Shown here in pieces: positions 36,258-48,448 of a DNA stretch of 64,000 bases. Within the stretch, counting starts at the first letter, position 1, and each line of letters opens with the position of its first letter. Source of the stretch: Nymphalis io (lineage: Eukaryota; Arthropoda; Insecta; Lepidoptera; Nymphalidae); the NCBI RefSeq assembly GCF_905147045.1, contig NC_065895.1, forward strand, positions 3,105,001-3,169,000, in the 5' to 3' direction. A model generated the notes under the pieces. The model worked only from the letters and a program-made list of their open reading frames with translations, was not told the DNA's origin and made no database searches. The translations under genes and the position numbers were made by a program.

Positions 36258-36545
36258 GTTTTTTTATAGGTTTGCGGACGAGCATATGGGCCACCTGATG
36301 GTAAGTGGTCAACAACGCCCACAGACATTGGCATTGTAAGAAATGTTTACCATCGCTTACATCGTCAATTCGCCACCAACCTTGGGTACTAAGATGCTAC
36401 GTCCCTTGTGCCTGTAATTCAATGGCTCACTCACCCTTCAAATCGGAACACAACAATACCAAGCACTGCTGTTTTGAGGTAGAATATCTGATGAGTGGAT
36501 GTTACCCAAACGAGCTTGCACAAAGCCATATTTTTCAGTTCTATA
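36258..36545 (-). mobile_element. Repeat family B, near full-length
   Basis: Plus strand: GCGGACGAGCATATGGGCCA, ACCATCGCTTACATCGTCAA, CTTGGGTACTAAGATGCTAC and TTGAGGTAGAATATCTGATG, ending near GCTTGCACAAAGCC. Confidence 0.87.
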
Positions 36546-37525
36546 ATTCACGTGGTTTTTTCACTGTGGTGTCTATTTAACGTTAGTGTTATGAATATAA
36601 AAAATGTAAATAAAAGAAAAAATATTATCCACAAATTTTCAATAATGAGTATGGTCGAATTTCGACCACTGGGCGAACACTAATAAATGAAATTGTATAT
36701 TATTAATATACTTAATTGATATAGATATAGACTATAATAAATAAAGAGTAATTACTGAGTTTCGTAGTGAAATGTACTTCCCGAGCCGGTGGTATCTCTG
36801 CATCTAAATTAATCTTGCAAAATGACCACTGACTGAATCTTGCCTACTCCAATCATATCTTACTATAAAGAGATAAGTTTTGTTTGTTATATTTTCCGGT
36901 TCCACACTAACTACTAATCCTATTGATATTTTAGTCAACAGCTTTGGGACGGATATACGCTACATATTTATAAGGTGTAGATTTTTGAGATGAAGCTCAT
37001 TAATTCAACTAAGTACGAGAGAAATTTTCGGCCCGGCTTGTGTTTTCGAAACGTCCGCTGCCCAACTATTTATAACTATTATATTCGAAAACTATGTATG
37101 AATTACGTGCTTACATAGTAATTAAAAAAAATAGCCATTTAGAACAGTCTAATATCGATTGACGAAGTCATTTTGATGAAATAAATAAATATTTCGAAAT
37201 TACGAGTACATAAGTATTAATATAAAAATGACGGATTATTTAATATTACTAATTGATAACTGGTTTTTTTTTTAAATCTTTTTTGTATTTCTTTCTATGC
37301 GCGATAGTATTGCTGCCGAATTTCTTGTCTGAGTTATATATTTTCGAAGCGACGATAGACTTAACAATAATAAATAATAATATATTCTATTTTATTATAC
37401 TATAAAGTCAAATATCTATATAATTTCTATTTATCTAATTATATATCATACTAAGGTTCCGCTTAGTACCTATAAGTAGTCATATAGGGGATACATTAAC
37501 AATTGTCAGTTAGTAAGTAATGGTA

Positions 37526-37836
37526 GTAAGTTGAGATGGCCCAGTGGTAAGAACGCGTGAATCTTAACCGATGAACGTGGGTTCAAACCCGGGCAAGCAC
37601 CTCTAAATTTACATGTGCTTAATTTCTGTTTATAATTCATCTCGTGCTTTTCGGTGAAGGAAAACATCGTGAGGAAACCTGCATGTGTCTAATTTCATCG
37701 AAATTCTGCCACATGTGTATTCTACCAACCCGCACTGGAGCAGCGTGGTGGAATAAGCTCCAAACCTTCTCCTCAAAAAAAAAGGGAGAGGAGGCCTTAG
37801 CCCAGCAGTGGGACATTTACAGGCTGTTACTGTACT
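37526..37836 (+). mobile_element. SINE family A, full-length with perfect target-site duplication
   Basis: tRNA-Lys-like head (GAGATGGCCCAGTGGTAAGA, then TCTTAACCGATGAACGTGGG and TTCAAACCCGGG), canonical body and tail GTGGGACATTTACAGGCTGT. The perfect 13-bp direct repeat GTAAGTAATGGTA lies at 37513-37525 and 37837-37849. Confidence 0.93.
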
Positions 37837-38520
37837 GTAAGTAATGGTAATTATAACATTGTCACTTTTTAATTTGGAACAACAGCTATCGATTAATTCA
37901 AAGGATGCGACTATAAGCATCGATTAGTAATAACTATAATTCATAGACACAGCCTGGCTGTCTGGCAGTCTCCACACGTTCGCTCGAATATAATATATTA
38001 AAAAATACGTTAATATAAATCTTACAAATGCTATTCGTATATGCTTCGGAACCCTAAAATGTGACTTTAGGTAAAGCTATCTCGCGATAGTTTTTGTCCG
38101 TTATCATTTCAAAGATTATTATCGATAAGATCGGCCATTATCAACAATCAAGAATGCAGTTTCGAATTTCGAAACACAAAAACAACTCCAATTCGAACTT
38201 GATCTGACTAATTAGTTTTTGGTAGAACCAAAAGCATTTATACTACCCGATATAGATGGTAATTACGCAATTAGGTAGTAGAATGGAAATTGGGTGCTTT
38301 TCGTAAATGGCAAGTTAGTATCTGTACAAGAGGGACATTTTGATCAATGATAGGTTCACTAATGTTGCGATGAAATGTCTGGTGATAGTAAATTAATGAA
38401 CGAATTCATTAAAAACATTATATTTAAATGTTGTATTTTGAATTAAATCACAACAAAAAATTAAATTATCTTTGGAACCTTACAAAGTAACATTGCGAAA
38501 TGAAGCTGATTAACATAATT

Positions 38521-38823
38521 CGAAGTCGAGATGGCCCAGTGGTAAGAACGCGTGAATCTTAACCGATGAACGTGGGTTCAAATCCGGGCAAGCACCTCTG
38601 AATTTTCATGTGCTTAATTTGTTATTATAATTCATCTCGTGCTTTTCGATGAAGGAAAACATCGTGAGGAAACCTGCATGTGTCTAATTTCATCGAAATT
38701 CTGTCACATGTGTATTCCACCAACCCGCATTGGAGCAGCGTGGTGGAATAAGCTCCAAAACCTTCTCCTCAAATAGGGAGAGGAGGCCCAGCAGTGGGAC
38801 ATTTACAGGCTGTTACTTTACTT
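38521..38823 (+). mobile_element. SINE family A, full-length
   Basis: Very similar to the copy 1 kb upstream. Flanked by ACATAATT at 38513-38520 and 38824-38831, a likely 8-bp target-site duplication. It lacks a few bases (CTTAGC) in the conserved AGGAGGCCTTAGCCCAGCAG stretch. Confidence 0.9.
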
Positions 38824-38984
38824 ACATAATTTAATTGCTTTTAAATAAATAAAATAGTTATAGTGTTTTTAATGTAAAATACAAATAAACTGTGTTTAAG
38901 AAATATTTGCAATATTAAAAATTGGTTATGTTTGTTGTTTTGATTGTTATCTTTTTAATTAGTATAATAAAGTACATAGACTAG

Positions 38985-39110
38985 AAACATAGACCCCGGC
39001 ACTATAAGAAATATTAACGACTTCGACACTATTAATTTCCCGCCAACCTAAGATTTATGCCTTGTTTTATTTTATATGTGTTCAATGTGAGTTATTAAAA
39101 AAGGTTCTTA
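38985..39110 (-). mobile_element. Repeat family B scrap, degenerate
   Basis: GACCCCGGCACTATAAGAAA, then TTAACGACTTCGACACTATT and CCGCCAACCTAAGATTTATG parallel the family B segment GACATTGGCATTGTAAGAAATGTTAACCATCGC..CCACCAACCTTGGGAACTAAGAT. Confidence 0.45.
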
Positions 39111-39214
39111 GTGTTTTATTTAAAATACAAGGATTATAGTATCCTAGAAAACTTCTTAAAACGATCCGCTTTTTAAAAAAAAATAATCTTAAAAATGCTA
39201 ACGTTTCCTAAATC

Positions 39215-39356
39215 TTAATTCTCAAGGTTGGTGGCGAATTGGCTATGTAAGCGATGGTTGACATTTCTTACAATACCAATGTCTAAGGGCGTTGGTGACC
39301 ACTTACCATCAGGTGGCCCATATGCTCGTCCGCCTTCCCATTCTATAAAAAAAAAA
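39215..39356 (+). mobile_element. Repeat family B, 3' half
   Basis: TCTCAAGGTTGGTGGCGAAT through ACCACTTACCATCAGGTGG (39298-39316) to CCTTCCCATTCTATAAAAAA, a 5'-truncated copy typical of retrotransposition. Confidence 0.85.
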
Positions 39357-40137
39357 TTATTACAAAATTAGACTTTTTTTTCATGCTAATGGCAATGTAT
39401 GACACCTTAGAAATAAAAAAGATTACAACAATTTCTTTCGACGGCTCTTCTCAGGTCTCAGGTATTTAATTTGTAACTGCTGATAGATTTTTGACAATCA
39501 GTAAGTTTACCAAATGCTTCTTTATTGAATCAAGTTTTTTATTTTATTATTTTAATATGGGAGTCAAGCTTGTTAAAGTTTCTCAAAGCTTACATAACTC
39601 TGTGAGAAAGTTGTCTAAGCTAAAGAGATTAATAAGATTTAAGCAATAATTAGTATCAGTCAAAAATATTTGTGACACATAACACTATCTGAAGAATGTA
39701 CGTAACTCATTAAGTAAACACGTTAAAACTTCGCAAAGTTCGTATCCGGTGATAAGGCGAGGAGTGATTAAGCGCAGAACAAAAGAGTGATAAGCTATTT
39801 CGATTACATGCGTGGAAATGATAAGGATAGCAGGGGGATTGATATCCCGAAATTAGCTGTGACGTCATAAAGTTCGTCATACTTCCAATACTTTAGAGAT
39901 TAGTAGGCTTTTCTTTTTATAATAAAATTATAGCTACACGGCAGAAGTAGAAAAAATATTGTGACAGTGTAGGTGATGATGACTAAGAAAACAGCAACTG
40001 CAGATATACTAGAATTTCATGTCAGATAAATGGAACAGAAATAATCATCAATTATTACGAGGTCATTTTTTCTTTTGGATAGTTTAGGTTGTTTATTTAT
40101 CTAATACAGGAATATATTAGTATAAAGACTACATATC

Positions 40138-40183
40138 ATCGGTTAAGATTCACGCGTTCTTACCATTCGGCAATCTCGGCTTT
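40138..40183 (-). mobile_element. SINE family A, head fragment
   Basis: ATCGGTTAAGATTCACGCGT then TCTTACCATTCGGCAATCTCGGC is the reverse complement of the tRNA-Lys-like head; nothing else of the element is present. Confidence 0.7.
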
Positions 40184-41885
40184 TTGATTTTATACAAAAT
40201 GTTAAAAAAAATAACATACTACATTAGAATACTCTCATAATTATTATACATTTTTAATGTTTAAAATATTTATTCGGATTAGCTCACGCATCTCAAAAAA
40301 AGGGCAGTTATTCATTAATCTCAGACAACAATTACCACTCTTGATTATTAAATCTAATAAAAGCCACGTTAATAACTAGCTACACGGAGAATATTTTATA
40401 TTTATATGAATGAATTATCTTTTATGTTACTCCCTAGCCGAAGGTTTTACAATCAAAAGATGCATTTCATCTCGGGAGAATGCAGTTACCCGTCAGTTTG
40501 TGCATTCATTAAATAGATTTTATAGATAGACTTTGAAGAAAAGCATAGATTAAATTATGCCAATTTGCTTCACGATCAAAATATTCTGCAATGCCGAGTG
40601 AAATAAGTCTCACTTAAATCCATTCATTCATTTAATTCCATAATTATATTTTATATACATTAAAAATACATAAGTACTACGTAATATCTTAGTAAATTAA
40701 AATTAATCTTTTTATGTTTGGTTCTCTATGCATTCCTAATCTGATTGTGACGACACTTTGGTGAGTTGAACACTCACAATCACATACATCCGTGAACGTT
40801 CCTGGCACAAATAAGCAAGATTTATTCTTATAATGATTATATTCGAAGCCGGGGCGGCTCATTAGTTATCGTATAATATAAAGAAAATATTTTTTATGCT
40901 CAGAGAAGAAAAAAATACAATTTCCGTTGGATTTTTCCGCTCTTTATATAAGTGATATCAGATCTCGTCAGTAGGGGTACGCGTAACCGTTGGTTCACTC
41001 GTGAATGTACCGATGCTGTATCATCTAAGCAGGCGGCATATCGCAAGTGGATCAACGGCTGCATTAGCGGGGCATCTAACATTGACTCACTGAAAGCAAA
41101 CTACAATAAAAATTACAAGTTCTGTAGAAAGGCATACATGAGAGCGGATGCACAGCGCATTGTACAGATTGGTCATGATCTTGTTTCACATCCTAGGGGC
41201 TCCCGTAGCTTCTGGCGTCTGACCAAGTCTGTGCAAAACAATTTCTGCCAACCTTCGCTGCAGAAATCCGGACGGATCGCTAGCTCACAGTCCGCAAGAG
41301 CAAGCTGATCTCCTGGCTAAACTCTTTGCCGATAATTCAGTCATCGATGATTGTAGTGCGCTGCCACCTATAATACCTTCATGTGGCCATACGATGCCTG
41401 ACATCAAAATCAGGCAACGTGATGTGCGTGCGGAGCTGCAATCACTTGATGTACGGAAAGCTAGCGGTCCCGATGGAATACCAGCCATAGTGCTGAAGAA
41501 GTGCGCAGCGGAGCTGTCTCCTGTGTTAACGCGCCTGTTCCAACTTTCTCTCTCTTCGGGATGTGTGCCGGAGGCTTGGATAAGAGCTAATGTGCAAGCG
41601 GTTCCCAAAAAAGGGGATCGGTCTGACCCGGCAAATTATCGGTCAATAGCTATTACCTCAGTACTTTGTAAGGTGATGGAACGGATTTTAAACAACCAAC
41701 TGATCCATTACCTGTCAGCTTCGATATCTCCAAGGCTTTCGACAGGGTCTGGCACAGAAGTCTTCTCTCCAAGCTGCCGGCATATGGTCTGCCTGCTCAG
41801 CTATGCACCTGGATTGCCAGCTTCCTACACAAGCGTAGCCTTCGTGTTTTAGTTGATAGTTGCGCTTCACAATTCTATGTAGTGA

Positions 41886-42833
41886 ATGCTGGGGTTCCCT
41901 CAGGGATCTGTGCTATCTCCGACACTCTTTCTTTTGCATATCAATGATATGCTCTCTCTTGGGAACATACATTGCTATGCAGACGATAGTACAGTGCATG
42001 GTGGATACCACGGACGCGCAGTGGCTGGGCGGGCGGAAATTGAGGAGAGACGGAAGAATCTTGTCATTGAACTCGATAGGACATTAGAGCTCATCGCCAA
42101 ATGGGGCTCTGATAATCTTGTTGAGTTTAATGCCAAGAAAACACAGGTATGCGCTCTCACAGCGAAAAAGTCAGCATTTTCCCCTCTTCCCTCCCTCTGT
42201 GCTACTCCGCTGGTGATACAAAGCAAAATCGCCATGCTGGGGATTGACGTTCGCTGCGACCTTAGTCCAAGGGATTACATCGAGGCTGTTATAAAAACAG
42301 CTTCACGGAAACTCGGAGTTCTGAACAAGGTGCGGCGCTTTTTCACACCACAACAACTGTGCCTGCTGTGCAAAACACAGGTACGGTTTTGCGTGGAATA
42401 TTGCTTGCACCTTTGGGATGGCTCCGCTAAGTACCTACTGGAGGCCTTGGACCGGTTGCAGCGACGTGCCGTACGCATTATTGGCGACGTAAAGGTCACA
42501 AACACCATTGAACCTTTACAATTGCGTCGTGAGATAGCAGCACTGAGCGCTTTCTATCGACTGTATCACGGCGAGTGCTCTGAGGAATTATTCTCTCTAA
42601 TTTCTGCTTTCCCCTTCCTTTTTAAGTCCACGCGAGCTGGTTCTCGATGTCAGCGCCTAACTGTGACATCAATTCCATCGCGAACAAAGAAATTTGGCAA
42701 CTCCTTTCTTTGTCGCACTTCCAAAAAATGGAATTCCTTACCAGCTCACGTGTTCCCCTCCTCTTACAACTCGAGTTCCTTCAAACGAGGCGTGAAGAGG
42801 CATCTTGCGGGCCGGCAAGGCGAAGGCGGCTAG
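41886..42833 (+). pseudogene. LINE reverse transcriptase, longest intact segment (YADD and C-terminal region)
   Basis: 315 codons in one frame beginning at QGSVLSPTLFLLHINDM, with the catalytic motif HCYADDST and the thumb/C-terminal region (CLLCKTQVRFCVEYCLHLWD). It is a remnant of the element above, out of frame with the upstream palm segment, so no full enzyme can be made. Confidence 0.85.
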
Positions 42834-42885
42834 TGCAGAACGTTTTTCCCGTCTGTACTGGCCGTCGTCGCGTTTGGACTCTACT

Positions 42886-42904
42886 ACCACTTACCATCAG
42901 GTGG
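42886..42904 (+). repeat. LINE 3'-end segment shared with repeat family B
   Basis: ACCACTTACCATCAGGTGG is identical to 27241-27259 and 39298-39316, and its reverse complement occurs in the minus-sense family B copies apart from point changes. It lies about 65 bp before the LINE's 3' end. Confidence 0.9.
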
Positions 42905-43847
42905 AGTACTCTACTCCAGCTGATGGTTTGCTCTCCCAGCAAATATAAGAATAAATAAATAAAAAAAGTGAAATTTGTTCTGTTCCGTCATTTTGTATGC
43001 CTTTTATTTTTTAATGGTTAAAGAAAACAGTTTAATTATTTTGAATTTAAAATTAAATATGTCTTTACTATGGTATTATGCTTCGGAAGAAATAAGTTTC
43101 GAGTCGATATTGTACTATTCAAAGTAAGCGGTACAAAATATGCACTTACGACCATCCGTACATAATTATAAATATAAATTCAGCAGCGGGCAACGTGACG
43201 TTAAAAGAAATTAAACTTTTTCTCTAGGTGCTAAGATCGAGCTTAAAACAAGCTTTGCTAAAACTTAAGCTAGTGTGACGAGTGGTTTGAAAATGTTAGA
43301 TTATCATTACTTACCATTGAGTGTAACGTGAGTAAGTCGATCTTTTCTGTATTATAAACACTCATAAAAAGTCGTTTTTGTATAAAAGTTAGCAACAAAT
43401 AGTTACTCTATTGAAAAAATAGTCTAGGAATTATAAATATTTTTTAAATAAAATGTATACCTACAAAAGTTACATTCGAGTAATCCGCCAATTTATACAT
43501 CTCAACATCGTGCGGGCAAGCTTAATTGCACTTTGAATTTCAGATTAAGGACAATCGAGTTGACAAAGTAGCTTGTCAACACGATTACCTCGACACTACG
43601 TGTTTGAATGAAAGGATTGTTGAAAAATGCTAACATTTTTTATTATAATTTCCCTACTTAATATGTATTTTTTCTTGTATAAAATATCGAGTGAATGAAG
43701 GCTTCTTGATCGAATTTTGGCACGCTATCTCTAAACTATTCGACAGTGCAGTTTAGTCCGCTGAGATGGCAATTCAACACAAAGGGAAAGAGATCAGACG
43801 CCGGAATGAAGTTGACTAACGACTTCACGACTCGGGAGTGTAACAAT

Positions 43848-43902
43848 GCTAACTATTGGCTGCTATTAAGTAAGAGATACTTAATAGCAGCCAATAGTTA
43901 GC
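43848..43902. repeat. Perfect 25-bp inverted repeat with 5-nt loop
   Basis: The left arm starts GCTAACTATTGGCTGCTATT (43848-43872), the loop is AGAGA (43873-43877) and the right arm ends AATAGCAGCCAATAGTTAGC (43878-43902). All 25 pairs match. No flanking family member is visible elsewhere in the window. Confidence 0.95.
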
Positions 43903-45577
43903 TACAGTTAAACTTAATAATTTTTAGATTGAATCTGTGAGTTAAACCTTTTACATTACATTTCCTTATTATAAGCTAACTAAATGAATAATTTTCATTA
44001 CAAACCATTTTAAAACTTAGGTAATAATAATAACATATAAAAATGATGAATGATTATAGTGTATGCCAGGTTTTCTGTTTTTTTATCTCCTAGTTTTTAC
44101 TGCCCTACCTGGAAGTTTGCGGTGTGACTCTCAGTGTCGCGTCTAGACCAATTTTTGTAAGCAACAATAATTGAATAATTTAACATTAAATTTGTAATTA
44201 TAGACAGGAATGTGTTTGCCGGATTTTTAAGTATATTTTTTATATATATAAACGTAACGCGCTAGTCCCGGCGCGTGTACTTTATGACAGCCTTCCTGTT
44301 TTTCGGGTTCCCATCGCACCAAGGCGCAGGTGTTCAACCTTTATAAAAACGAAGTAACAGATGAGACTTTTTGACGATATTGAAACAATGTCTGTAACAA
44401 TGAGTCACATTTGGCTGCCCAGATTGTCTGTAGAAACAAAAGAGGCAGTGCTTACAAGTAGATAAGAGATGCGAATGCAATTGTGTAAATTGCGCCGCAG
44501 TTACAATTAGAATGTATAAATGTTTAACTGTCCAGAACATTCTATTCGTATATTTAAAGCCATAGAATAAAATATATGTTAGATATAATATAACTCGTTT
44601 GAACGTTTTTCAATAGAATTATCGAAGAATATAGAAAAGAGTAGGTACAAAATTCACGTAAGTGTTCATTCTGGCAAATAGTTCTTTTCAATCAGGTAAG
44701 AAATATACTACATGAAAGCTATTTTTGTTAATACCAACGTAATAATGATATTTGGATTATTATAAATATTATTATTGCGATAGTTAAAATATCTGTCCGT
44801 TATCTTTCCATAATCTATTGATGTAGCTTGAGAATTGGAACTATTTAGTCTACGTGGCGAACAATTTCTACAATTATTTTTAATGTGTGCAAAGAATGAA
44901 AAAACATGGGTAGGTATTTATTAAATGTCTTATAATTATCGAATTCATTTATTTCTTTTGTCTCTTGGATGTGAATAATATCTTTAAATATATTTCATTG
45001 TTACAAAATACTTACTACTACACTAATTTCACAACACAAGAAAATAATAAATCATATATATTAATATCTATGCGTGTGTACATAAAGCAATAATTTAGTA
45101 GTTTTTAAAGAGTAATCTAAAACTGCCTTTATTATGTAGATGACACTTAGGTGGTCCGTCGTGTGACGTTTCAAACGAAAATTCCATTCAAGAAAGATAA
45201 AAGATGTTTCCGGAATCATGAATTCTTAAAACACTAAAAACAGGAGCACAGTAATAAAACGTTATCGATAGCTACTTATGGAGTATGGCCCTCGTATATT
45301 TTACAAATATTTTTTTCATTTAATTATTTACCTGCGATGAATTGCATGTTTACAGCTTGAGCTAAATCATGATATATTGAAATGAAAGTGGATGCTTGGA
45401 CATTTGGTACCTACATACTCGATCACGCTAAAACAGCTAAATGAATTCTATTAAAAGATATACAACAATTATATCATGAAAATGTGTTATTAGTAATAAT
45501 CGCTAAGAAGATATGATAGAGTGTAAAATACACATTTTTGATTTTGCAAATAAAAAAACAATGTGATATTTTTTTTT

Positions 45578-45860
45578 CTTTTTTATAGAATAGGAAGGCG
45601 GACGAGCATATGGGCCACCTGATGGTAAGTGATCACCAACGCCCATTGACATTGGCATTGTAAGAAATGTTAACCATCGCTTACATCACCAATGCGCCAC
45701 CAACCTTGGGAACTAAGATTTTATGTCCCTTGTGCCTGTAATTACACTGGCTAACTCACCCTTCAAACCGGAACACAACAATACCAAGTACTGCTGTTTT
45801 GCGGTAGAATATCTGATGAGTGGGTGGTACCTACCCAGACGAATTTGCACAAAGTTTACC
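45578..45860 (-). mobile_element. Repeat family B, near full-length and least diverged
   Basis: Plus strand: AATAGGAAGGCGGACGAGCA, TGGGCCACCTGATGGTAAGT, GCGCCACCAACCTTGGGAAC, TACTGCTGTTTTGCGGTAGA and GGTGGTACCTACCCAGACGA. A useful reference copy for the family in this window. Confidence 0.9.
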
Positions 45861-46739
45861 ACCAATTTCATTCATGTATTATTATTATCAAAGTATGTAA
45901 GAACCTATTTAGGTAATTATTATAAATCTAAAAAAAAATATTTCTTGAATATAATTGATATTATACGATGCAAATATTTGTCTTATAGTGAAAAAAACTT
46001 TTATGGATTTTTAATAACACCTCGTGTTATTGCCTTTACTGGTGACAGTAGCTGGCTTTTTTCGCCCAGAGGATTGGAATTACGATTAAAAGACGATATG
46101 CTGGTAGTACCTATTCTTGCTACCATATAATTAAGGCCTTAATGTAAATATTACATTTTTAGAATCTGCAATTGATGAAAATATTAATTGTAGAAATAGA
46201 TATAGGATACAAGAGATATTTGTATGATCAACACAAATATATAGGTAGGTAACTATATCAACATGTGGACCTACATACCAAAATGGAAACGAAATCTCTG
46301 AACGAACGCAAATTGAACGCACATGGCCAACTGCGTCAGCCACCGATCTCCAATTGAAGCGATTATCGTGAATTGTTTTAATAGAGATACGATCGGCGTT
46401 ACGCGACGAAATCACCCGTTTTGTCACTGACATTTGAACTATCTTCGCATATTCGTTATATTATTTATATAAGTATCTAAATACATTCCGCATTATATTG
46501 ATTATCTTTGTATATGGATCATCTATGATTAACCTACCTATCATCATAAGAAATCTCATTTTATTTATTTATTTATTTATTGACACTTTTATGCACCCAA
46601 ACTTAAAACTAAAAATTACAATTTTTAAACAAAAAAGTTGCATGAGGTGCAACAGGCGGCCTTATCGCTAAGCAGCGATCTCTTCCAGGCAACCTTTGGG
46701 CAGAGGATCATAATATTTATAAATGGGAAGGGTACAAGC

Positions 46740-46900
46740 CAGTTTATCTATATACTACATACACTACTACATACATAATACATACATACATATATATACT
46801 ACACTACTATTATATATAATATAAATATATATATATATATATATATACTATAATAAATACATACATAAATAAATACATAATATATATATATAATAAAAAT
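46740..46900. repeat. TA / ATAC microsatellite cluster
   Basis: Alternating CATACATA, ATATATAT and AATACATA blocks lie inside the 3' part of the minus-strand LINE. Confidence 0.85.
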
Positions 46901-46949
46901 AGGAGATATAACAAAACAAAAAATTAACAACGACAACGACTGCTTCGTA

Positions 46950-48448
46950 TTAATAATGCGACAGGTAAAAGTCCTTAACCATACTTTTAAAAACGGCCAA
47001 TGACTGTGCGCGCCTTGTAGTTAAGGATAATGAGTTCCAAAGTCGAGAAGCTTCAACTGTGAAGGACTTAGAATAGTAGGAAGAAGAGTGAGAAGGAATG
47101 GAGAGAATTAAATTTTCATTCGAGCAAAGAGCGCGCTTATGAGTCTCCCTTAGGAGAGTGAAACGCTCTTTAAGATAGAAGGGTGTCGCTGGATTAAAAA
47201 GAATAGAATAGAGAAGAGATAAAATGTGAGTATTCCTGCGAAGGCGAATAGGGAGCCACTTGAGTTTTTGGCGAAATTCGGAAACATGATCAGATTTGCG
47301 CAAACCAAATATGAACCGTATACATAGGTTTTGTAATCGCTCAAGTTTGTTTAATTGCTCCTCACTTAAGTTAGTGTAACAAGTGTCAGCATAGTCAAGA
47401 ATCGGTAGAAGGAGAGATTGTGCTAGCGTAACTTTAGTTGGAATGGGTAGAAAATTTTCAATCTTCTCAGTGAGCCAATGGAAAAGAATATTTTTTTACT
47501 AACCTCATTTATTTGAGGTGTCCAAGAAAGTTGCCTATCAAAGATAACGCCGAGATTTTTTGCTGTTTCACAGATTGGTATGCAGACGCCATCAAAAAGG
47601 ACGGGTGGTAATTGTTTCCACTCAATCCGTGAAATAAGTCTCGGGCTACCAATGATAATCACCTTTGTTTTAGTGGGATTAACTCTCAGACCATAAGATT
47701 TATTCCATTGACTTATGTGCATCAAATCTTCGTTTATTAAATCAATGTTGTCCGAGAGCCCGCCAAATTGAGTTTGTGAATATATTTGGAGATCATCTGC
47801 GTACAAGTGGTAGAGAGAAGAAATGTGATTAGTGATAGAGGAAATGAATATAGAAAATAATAAAGGAGACAACACGCCACCTTGCGGGACGCCAGCGCTT
47901 AGCATACACCAGTTTGAGTTACGACCATTAGTGTATACGCGCTGCCGACGCCCTCGCAAGTAACACTGAAACCAATCAGTCACCTTAGGAGATATGTTAA
48001 GAGAACGTAGTATAGCTAGTAAAATGTCAAAATCTACAGTGCTAAATGCATTACTGAAATCCAACAGTGCTAACACTGTAATCAGTTGGTTGTCCATACC
48101 AAGTCTGATGTCGTCCGTTATTTGAACGAGGGCAGTAGCCGTACTATGACCACAACGGAAACCGGATTGGAAAGGATTCATAAGGTTATTTTTGGATAGA
48201 AAGGGAGTCATTTGTTGATATATAAGACGCTCAAATACTTTTGACAAGAAAGGAAGGATCGATATTGGACGAAATTCGGAGTAACTATTCGGATTGGACT
48301 TTTTAGGTACAGGGATTATTTGAGCATCTTTCCAGATCGTAGGAAATGTACAGGATTCTATCGACAAGTTGTAGATAGATGTGATGATAGGAGCTACAAG
48401 GTCAATAATGGGAATAATCATTTTACGGCTAATGCAATCCGAACCCAC
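46950..48448 (-). pseudogene. Reverse transcriptase of the second LINE, one frameshift
   Basis: Motifs in order: PIIDLVAPIITSIYNLS, PVPKKSNPNSYSEFRPISIL, NPFQSGFRCGHSTATALVQI, LLDFSNAFSTVDFDILL, AGVPQGGVLSPLLFSIF and YADD. A one-base indel near 47430 separates this from a 117-codon C-terminal segment (47303-46950) with FKSMVKDFYLSHY near its end. Apart from this shift the frame is remarkably open, suggesting a fairly recent insertion. Confidence 0.85.

Larger units (their letters stand above)
33386..40900. other. Spacer upstream of UBE3B with SINE-like insertions
   Basis: No coding exon was recognised. Individually listed SINE-like copies occupy about a quarter of the stretch; between them is AT-rich sequence in which I see nothing definite. 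Confidence 0.6.
40930..42968 (+). mobile_element. Jockey-like non-LTR retrotransposon, 5'-truncated and internally deleted
   Basis: LINEs of this type encode an endonuclease and a reverse transcriptase; only the reverse-transcriptase part is present. It opens with TRNRWFTRECTDAVSSKQAA (pre-RT region), passes RKASGPDGIP and PKKGDRSDPANYRSIAI, loses several dozen codons near 41714-41720, resumes with FDISKAFDRVWHRSLLSK, and shifts frame by one base in the GGGGTTCCCTCAGGG stretch near 41898 (GVP|QGSVLSP). It then runs through the catalytic YADD (about 41976) and C-terminal region to a stop near 42833. The 3' end has AAATATAAGAATAAATAAAT. It shares 19 bp near the 3' end with family B repeats. It is not functional. 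Confidence 0.9.
42969..46560. other. Spacer between the two LINE remnants
   Basis: No exon recognised. It contains the perfect inverted repeat at 43848-43902 and a family B copy at 45.58 kb. The stretch 46030-46125 reads in one frame as AGCTGGC..GGATTGGAATTACGATTAAAAG-like sequence that may be a retrotransposon ORF scrap. The rest is AT-rich. Confidence 0.5.

Noticed and set aside
37630..37920. Open frames of about 60-96 codons over SINE copies (also 50646-50828, 26988-27245, 36305-36580, 45723-46130)
   Set aside because: They follow the repeat sequences and recur at each copy; not genes.
46131..46433. 100-codon minus-strand frame
   Set aside because: No recognisable domain and half its length is AT-rich; it adjoins possible retrotransposon scrap.
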